Assembly: GCA_031550125.1 (NCBI GenBank)
Contig: JAVBOW010000030.1
Location: 1 to 55,453 of the forward strand
Direction: 5' to 3'
Length of the DNA stretch: 55,453 nt
Source: JAVBOW01 sp031550125
GTDB lineage: Bacteria > Bacteroidota > Bacteroidia > Bacteroidales > Rikenellaceae
Shown here piece after piece: positions 50,542 to 55,453 of this stretch. The position numbers and the translations under genes are program-made. Under the pieces are notes generated by a model, which was given only the letters and a program-made list of their open reading frames with translations, did not search any database and had not been told where the DNA came from. The first letter of the stretch is position 1. Each line of letters opens with the position of its first letter.

Positions 50542-53412
50542 ATGAAAAAAACACTCCTGTCGGCGCTTTTCACGGCGCTCGCCGTATCCCTTTCGGCCCA
50601 GCTTAAGGTTACGGAGCATACCCTGTCGAACGGCCTGCGCGTATGGCTCAACGAAGACCATTCGCAGCCCAAGGTCTCCGCCGCCGTGGTGGTGAACGCC
50701 GGAGCCAAAGATACACCCGAAACGGGGATAGCCCACTACCTGGAGCATGTCATGTTCAAGGGGACCGACAGGATAGGCGTCACGGACCGTCAGGCGGAGA
50801 AGGTGATCCTCGACTCCATATCGGCGCAGTACGACCTGCTGGCCTCCACCACGGACCAGGCCGCCCGCCAACGCATACAGGCCGTCATAAACGGCATGAG
50901 CGTCCGCGCCGCAGCCTACGCCATCCCCAACGAGTACGACCGCCTGATTACGCGTTACGGAGGCAGCGCCCTGAACGCCTACACCTCGCAGGACCAGACG
51001 GTTTACATCAACGACTTCGCCCCGGATTACGCCGAGCGGTGGGCGCAGATAGCCTCCGACCGTTTCATCGATCCGGTTTTCAGGTTGTTCCAGAGCGAGC
51101 TGGAGACCATCTACGAAGAGCGCAACATGTACATGAACATGATGGGCTACCAGGCCATAACGCTCGCCATTGAGCGTTTCTACGCGCCGCACCCCTACGC
51201 ATACGAGGTGATCGGCACGCCCGCCAACCTGAAGAACCCGCGCCTGTCCGAGATGGAGGCCTTCTACCGCAATTTCTATGTAGCCGGGAATATGGGGCTG
51301 ATACTGTCGGGCGATTTCGATCCTGACGCCATGCTGCCCCTGCTGGAGAAGACTTTCGGACGACTGGCAAGCGGAGAGCCGCATAAAACGTCGGGCGCGG
51401 CGCCCAAGCCGTTCGCCGGGATCGAACGTTTCGAGGTGAAACTGCCGGTACCGGTAATCAAAGCTGTGGGCCTGCTGTGGCGGGGCCCGAAAGAGTACAC
51501 CTTCGACGACGGAGTTATGGACGTGATAATGACCATGCTTACCAACGACAACCAGACGGGGTTGTCCGACCGCCGCGTGACGGAAGGTAAACTTACGGCG
51601 GTAATGGCCGTCAACGACGCCTCGGAAGAGACCGGCATGGCCGGCGTGATAGCGATCGCGAAGATACCTTTCGGCTCGGAATCGGGCGCTGCAAAAATGA
51701 TCCTCGAAGATATAGGGAAGATCAAAAAAGGCGATTTCCCGGACGAATTGCTCGAAAGCGTAAAGCTCGACTTACAACTCTCCACCATGCGAAGCATCGA
51801 AAGCATAGACAGCCGCAGCGGCCTGTTGGCCTACCTGTTCACCTCGGGCATAACGCTCGACGAGTGGCTCGCCGTCCGATCACGTGTGGACAATCTCACC
51901 CGCAAGGAGGTAATGGAGGTGGCGGAGCGCTACTTTACAGGAGACAGGCTGGAGATAACCAAGAAAACAGGAAAATACAAGCCGGAGAAGGTGGAAAAGC
52001 CGGGTTTCGAACCCATCCTGCCGCCCAACGCCGAGGGCAAATCGGCCTACGCCTCGGCCCTCGAGGCGCTTCCCGCCATAGAGGCGCGCCCGCGCCTGAT
52101 CGACTTTACGGGCGACGTTTCGCAAAGCGAGCCGCTGCCCATGTGCTGGCTCTACCATAAAGAGAACAGGGTCAACTCACTGTTCGCCATCGATTTTATT
52201 TTCCAGTGCGGCGAACGCGACGACAGTAACCTGGCCCAGGCGGCCCAGTACCTCCATTTCATCGGGACCGACTCGCTTGCCTTCGACAAATTCAGCGCCG
52301 CCATGCAAAAGGCCGGCGGCGGCATATCTTTCGGAAGCGACCGCACGTCATTCACCGTATCCGTAACAGGCCCGGATGAGAATTTCGACGCCATAACGGC
52401 CCTCGTCGGCAACTTCATGCGCCAGGCCAAAGCCGATCCCAAACAGATGAAAAAGGTGGTGGACGCTGAAAAGATATCGCGTAAGGGCATGGAGGAGTCC
52501 AACGACGAGATAGCCGACGCCCTGCGGGAAAAGACGATCTTCGGGGCAAATTCCACATACCTTACGCGCAACTCCCTTAAACAGGTGAAAGCCCTCGGCG
52601 GCGGCGATCTGCTGGACTCTTTCCGCAAGGCCCTGGCAGCCGAGTGCGACATACTCTACACAGGAGCTTTGCCCGAAGGCAGGGTGGCCGGCGCGGTGAA
52701 GGCCCTGCTGGCGGAGCCTGCGCAAAGGACGCCCGCAGACAACGCCATATGCCGCCCGCTTGAGGCGTACGATGCCCCGCAGCTCTTTTTCGTCGACCGT
52801 CCGGGCGCGTCGCAGACCATAATATACGGATATATCCTCTCGCAGGCCAACCCGGGGCAGGCGCAGTGCGACGCGTCGAGGCTTTTCGGCTCGTACCTCT
52901 CGGGCGACATGTCGTCAATCCTTTTCCAGGAGATACGCGAATTCCGGTCGATGGCCTATGGCGTGGGCGGGCAGTTCGTCATGCCGCCCGCACTCGAGAA
53001 AGACAAACCGTGTTATATGCAGCTGCGCATGTCCACGCAAAACGACAAGGCGCTGGAAGCCCTCTCCATACTCGACTCGCTGATGAAGGGCATGCCCGTC
53101 AAGCCGGAGCGCGTAGACAATTCGAAACAACTGCTAATAAACAATATAAACAACGACTTCCCCGATTTCCGCACTCTTCCCGGGACGGTGGCTTCGCTTA
53201 AACGCAGGGGTAACGGGGCCGACCCGTCGGCTTCGCTCGTGGCCGCCCTGCCGTCGATGGACATGGCTGCGATAGAGGATTTCTACAAAGCCAACATAGC
53301 CGGACGACCTATAATATATATGGTCGTGGGCGACGCCAAAAAAATCGACGCGAAGCAATTTTCCAAATACGGAAAAGTGACGGAAATCAAATCAAAAGAC
53401 CTGTACAGGTAA
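50542..53412 (+). CDS. M16 family zinc metallopeptidase, two-repeat form
   Basis: This 956-residue exported protease starts with signal peptide MKKTLLSALFTALAVSLSAQ. The N-terminal half carries the inverted zinc motif HYLEH (65-69) with the downstream glutamate in the LETIYEERNMY segment. The C-terminal half repeats the fold without the zinc motif, as in the pitrilysin/insulinase class. Two M16_C regions are recognisable (from about 230 and about 720). It probably degrades peptides in the periplasm. It is followed five bases later by an esterase gene and could form an operon with it. Confidence 0.93.
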   Translation: MKKTLLSALFTALAVSLSAQLKVTEHTLSNGLRVWLNEDHSQPKVSAAVVVNAGAKDTPETGIAHYLEHVMFKGTDRIGVTDRQAEKVILDSISAQYDLLASTTDQAARQRIQAVINGMSVRAAAYAIPNEYDRLITRYGGSALNAYTSQDQTVYINDFAPDYAERWAQIASDRFIDPVFRLFQSELETIYEERNMYMNMMGYQAITLAIERFYAPHPYAYEVIGTPANLKNPRLSEMEAFYRNFYVAGNMGLILSGDFDPDAMLPLLEKTFGRLASGEPHKTSGAAPKPFAGIERFEVKLPVPVIKAVGLLWRGPKEYTFDDGVMDVIMTMLTNDNQTGLSDRRVTEGKLTAVMAVNDASEETGMAGVIAIAKIPFGSESGAAKMILEDIGKIKKGDFPDELLESVKLDLQLSTMRSIESIDSRSGLLAYLFTSGITLDEWLAVRSRVDNLTRKEVMEVAERYFTGDRLEITKKTGKYKPEKVEKPGFEPILPPNAEGKSAYASALEALPAIEARPRLIDFTGDVSQSEPLPMCWLYHKENRVNSLFAIDFIFQCGERDDSNLAQAAQYLHFIGTDSLAFDKFSAAMQKAGGGISFGSDRTSFTVSVTGPDENFDAITALVGNFMRQAKADPKQMKKVVDAEKISRKGMEESNDEIADALREKTIFGANSTYLTRNSLKQVKALGGGDLLDSFRKALAAECDILYTGALPEGRVAGAVKALLAEPAQRTPADNAICRPLEAYDAPQLFFVDRPGASQTIIYGYILSQANPGQAQCDASRLFGSYLSGDMSSILFQEIREFRSMAYGVGGQFVMPPALEKDKPCYMQLRMSTQNDKALEALSILDSLMKGMPVKPERVDNSKQLLINNINNDFPDFRTLPGTVASLKRRGNGADPSASLVAALPSMDMAAIEDFYKANIAGRPIIYMVVGDAKKIDAKQFSKYGKVTEIKSKDLYR

Positions 53413-53416
53413 ACCG

Positions 53417-54274
53417 ATGAAAAAACTGATCATTGCCGCCGCGATGCTTTTAACCGCCGCGAGCGCGCCAGCCCAGAAAAACGACCTCGAGGCTTACGAC
53501 AGGATAATCTATAAAAGTTCGGTGGACCCCGCCCTGGCACTCTACGTACGCCGTCCGGATGGAGTTGCCGCGGGCGCGTCCTCGCCGGCGATAGTGTTCT
53601 TCTTCGGCGGCGGGTGGACGAGCGGCACGGTGGGGCAGTTCCTTCATCAGGCCGACCATTTCGCCGGACGCGGCATGGTGGCCGTGCTGGTGGACTACCG
53701 CGTCTTCAACCGCTACAAAACGCCGCCCACAGAGTGCGTGGCCGACGTAAAATCGGCCATGCGATACCTGCGCGCCCACGCCGCCGGGCTGGGCATCGAC
53801 CCGGACAGGATAGTGGCCTCGGGCGGCTCGGCCGGAGGCCATCTGGCGGCAGCGACGGCCTACGTAACTGCTTTCGACGATCCGGCGGACGACCGGGAAG
53901 TGTCGCCCCGCCCGCAGGCTCTGGTGCTGTTCAATCCCGTGGCCGACAACTCGCCCGAGACCGGCGTCGGATCGGCGCTGGCGGGAGGACGGTGGAGGGA
54001 CTTCTCGCCCATGCACAACATAACGCCGCAGAATGTGGTCCCCACCCTGTTCATGATAGGCTCGCGGGATAAGCACGTTGCGCCGGACAAGGCGGAGCTG
54101 TACGCCGAAACCACGCGCAAGGCGGGCGGCGAATGCAAGCTGATAATATACGAAGGCGCGGAACACGGCTTCTTCAACTACCGCGAGGGCAAAGACCTAA
54201 AATACTACAACGAAACGCTGGGCGAAGCCGACGCCTTCCTGGTGAAACTCGGCTTCATCAAACCTTTGAATTGA
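53417..54274 (+). CDS. Exported alpha/beta-hydrolase, acetyl-esterase-like
   Basis: This 285-residue protein has a signal peptide (ending about APAQ, residue 20) and the hormone-sensitive-lipase fold. The oxyanion segment is FFGGGW (62-67, a variant of HGGG). The nucleophile elbow is GGSAGG with Ser138, and the likely acid and base are Asp218 (GSRDKH) and His250 (AEHGFF). Similar proteins deacetylate plant polysaccharide in gut Bacteroidota, but the substrate here is not known. It lies between the M16 protease and the aldose epimerase. Confidence 0.88.
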   Translation: MKKLIIAAAMLLTAASAPAQKNDLEAYDRIIYKSSVDPALALYVRRPDGVAAGASSPAIVFFFGGGWTSGTVGQFLHQADHFAGRGMVAVLVDYRVFNRYKTPPTECVADVKSAMRYLRAHAAGLGIDPDRIVASGGSAGGHLAAATAYVTAFDDPADDREVSPRPQALVLFNPVADNSPETGVGSALAGGRWRDFSPMHNITPQNVVPTLFMIGSRDKHVAPDKAELYAETTRKAGGECKLIIYEGAEHGFFNYREGKDLKYYNETLGEADAFLVKLGFIKPLN

Positions 54275-54279
54275 CAGGC

Positions 54280-55419
54280 ATGAGAAAACTTATCTGCATC
54301 CTCGCATTGATACCGCTTGCCGCCTGCTCGCAAAAAAACCGTGGCACGGGAATAACGCTACTCGACAAAGGCGCGTTCGAGGCCGTCGTAGACGGCAAGC
54401 AGGCAAGCCTCTATACGCTCACCTCCGCGTCGGGCATCACCATGCAGGTGACCAACTACGGCGGACGCGTAGTGTCGCTCTGGACGCCAGACCGCACCGG
54501 CCGATACGAAGATATAGTTATAGGATGCGACTCGCTGCGCAAATACATCGAGACGCCGGCCTCGCGATTTTTCGGCCCCGTGGTGGGGCGTTACGCCAAC
54601 CGGATAGCCAAAGGCGAGTTCGCGCTCGACGGCAAGACCTACCGCATCCCCGTCAACAGCACGGGCCAGGCGCTGCACGGCGGGCCCAAAGGTTTCGACC
54701 GCGTCGTGTGGGACGTGGATTCGGTATCCGAAAGCCGTATAGCGATGCACTACCTCTCGCCCGACGGCGAGGAGGGTTTTCCCGGCAACCTGCACGTGAG
54801 GATGGTTTACGAGCTTACCCCCGAAGGCGACTTCCGCATAGACTACACCGCCTCCACCGACGCCCCGACGGTAGTCAACCTGTCGCACCACGGCCTGTTC
54901 AACCTGCGCGGGCAGGGCAACGGCACCGTCAACACCCACGTTTTGGGCGTCAACGCCTCTCACTACCTGCCCGTGGACGAAAATATGATCCCCGACGGGC
55001 TGATAGCCGTGGTTAAGAACACGCCCTTCGATTTCCGCACCCCGACGCCCATAGGCAAGCGACTCGGGACGCCCGACATGCAGTTCGAGATCGCCAAAGG
55101 CTACGACCACAACTGGGTGCTGGACCGCAACAGCGTCGATCCGATACAACTGGCCGCCGTAGTCTGGGAGCCGTCCAACGGCCGCTGCATGGAGGTATGG
55201 ACGGACCAGCCGGGCATACAGTTCTACGGGGGCAATTTCCTTAACGGCAAAACGAAGGGGAAGTACGGCAAGCCCATCAAGTACCGCGAAGCCCTGGCCC
55301 TGGAGACGCAGAAATTTCCAGACAGCCCAAACCGCCCCAAATTCCCGTCGACAAGGCTCGATCCGGGAGAGACCTACCGCCACGCCTGTATCTACCGCTT
55401 TTATGCAAGGGAGGAGTAG
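54280..55419 (+). CDS. galM: Aldose 1-epimerase lipoprotein
   Basis: The start is the ATG at 54280 (MRKLICILALIPLAACSQ); the upstream frame is shadow. Lipobox LAAC places lipidation on residue 16, so it is exported and anchored. The 379-residue GalM fold has the YGGRVVSLWTPD start, GRYANRIAKGEF, HGGPKGFDRVVW, the catalytic-base region NLSHHGLFNL and the late acid segment ALETQKFPDSPNRP. It interconverts alpha and beta anomers of hexoses. It is five bases after the esterase gene, so a small carbohydrate-handling pair is likely. The last 34 bases of the window hold nothing recognisable. Confidence 0.95.
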   Translation: MRKLICILALIPLAACSQKNRGTGITLLDKGAFEAVVDGKQASLYTLTSASGITMQVTNYGGRVVSLWTPDRTGRYEDIVIGCDSLRKYIETPASRFFGPVVGRYANRIAKGEFALDGKTYRIPVNSTGQALHGGPKGFDRVVWDVDSVSESRIAMHYLSPDGEEGFPGNLHVRMVYELTPEGDFRIDYTASTDAPTVVNLSHHGLFNLRGQGNGTVNTHVLGVNASHYLPVDENMIPDGLIAVVKNTPFDFRTPTPIGKRLGTPDMQFEIAKGYDHNWVLDRNSVDPIQLAAVVWEPSNGRCMEVWTDQPGIQFYGGNFLNGKTKGKYGKPIKYREALALETQKFPDSPNRPKFPSTRLDPGETYRHACIYRFYAREE

Positions 55420-55453
55420 GTACTGTAAAATATAAACGCGCGATCCGGGCAAT

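Noticed and set aside
1..55453. CRISPR array or transposon
   Set aside because: No regularly spaced direct repeats, transposase or integrase motifs were seen on either strand.

Overview
The window looks like a chromosomal segment of a GC-rich member of the Bacteroidota, most likely Rikenellaceae (Alistipes-like). Several things support this. Promoters match the Bacteroidota form TTTG-N19-TAnnTTTG. Starts lack Shine-Dalgarno sequences. Lineage-typical families are present (GldE, LruC/DUF4114, DUF3078, DUF4199, DUF4293, DUF5362, and MraY and FtsZ with Bacteroidota-specific insert and tail). Most of the window is core chromosome, with tightly packed, often ATGA-overlapping operons. The genus is inference.

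Layout. 1-3.5 kb: end of a tRNA-Leu, then tig, clpP and clpX (protein folding and turnover). 3.5-5.7 kb: an accessory stretch with a 140-bp palindromic element, a strong promoter with a structured leader before a second tRNA-Leu, one AT-rich foreign-looking gene with a nuclease-like motif, and a tRNA-Ser. 5.8-8.4 kb (minus strand): two VOC-fold genes and a chorismatase-family enzyme. 8.4-13.6 kb (minus): a three-gene cassette of planctomycete type (DUF1549/DUF1553, DUF1501 and a PPC/Ig-like protein). 13.9-15.9 kb: a large LruC/DUF4114 lipoprotein.

16.1-27.8 kb: a division and cell-wall cluster, murE-mraY-murD-ftsW-murG-murC-ftsQ-ftsA-ftsZ, which begins at murE without the usual mraZ/mraW/ftsL/ftsI upstream. 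27.8-30.2 kb: gldE, a phosphopantetheinyl transferase and a GNAT enzyme. 30.2-37.3 kb: a complete, compact histidine operon, hisGDCBHAF(IE), preceded by a readable leader-peptide attenuator (17-residue peptide with three consecutive His codons, terminator and antiterminator). 37.4-41 kb: nfo, and divergently a DUF3078 protein and an S41 protease. 41.2-44.8 kb (minus): deoC, DUF4293, a glycosyltransferase, DUF4199 and a YrdC-family gene. 45 kb: the SRP RNA gene (minus) and mltG. 46.3-50.5 kb: typA (minus), aroB, kdsA and a DUF5362 membrane protein. 50.5-55.4 kb: an M16 protease, an esterase and an aldose 1-epimerase lipoprotein.

Most distinctive are the his attenuator, the planctomycete-type cassette beside a chorismatase, the AT-rich nuclease-like singleton between tRNA genes, and the unassigned structured RNA region before tRNA-Leu(CAG). 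No CRISPR array, integrase, transposase or obvious multi-gene defence system is visible.
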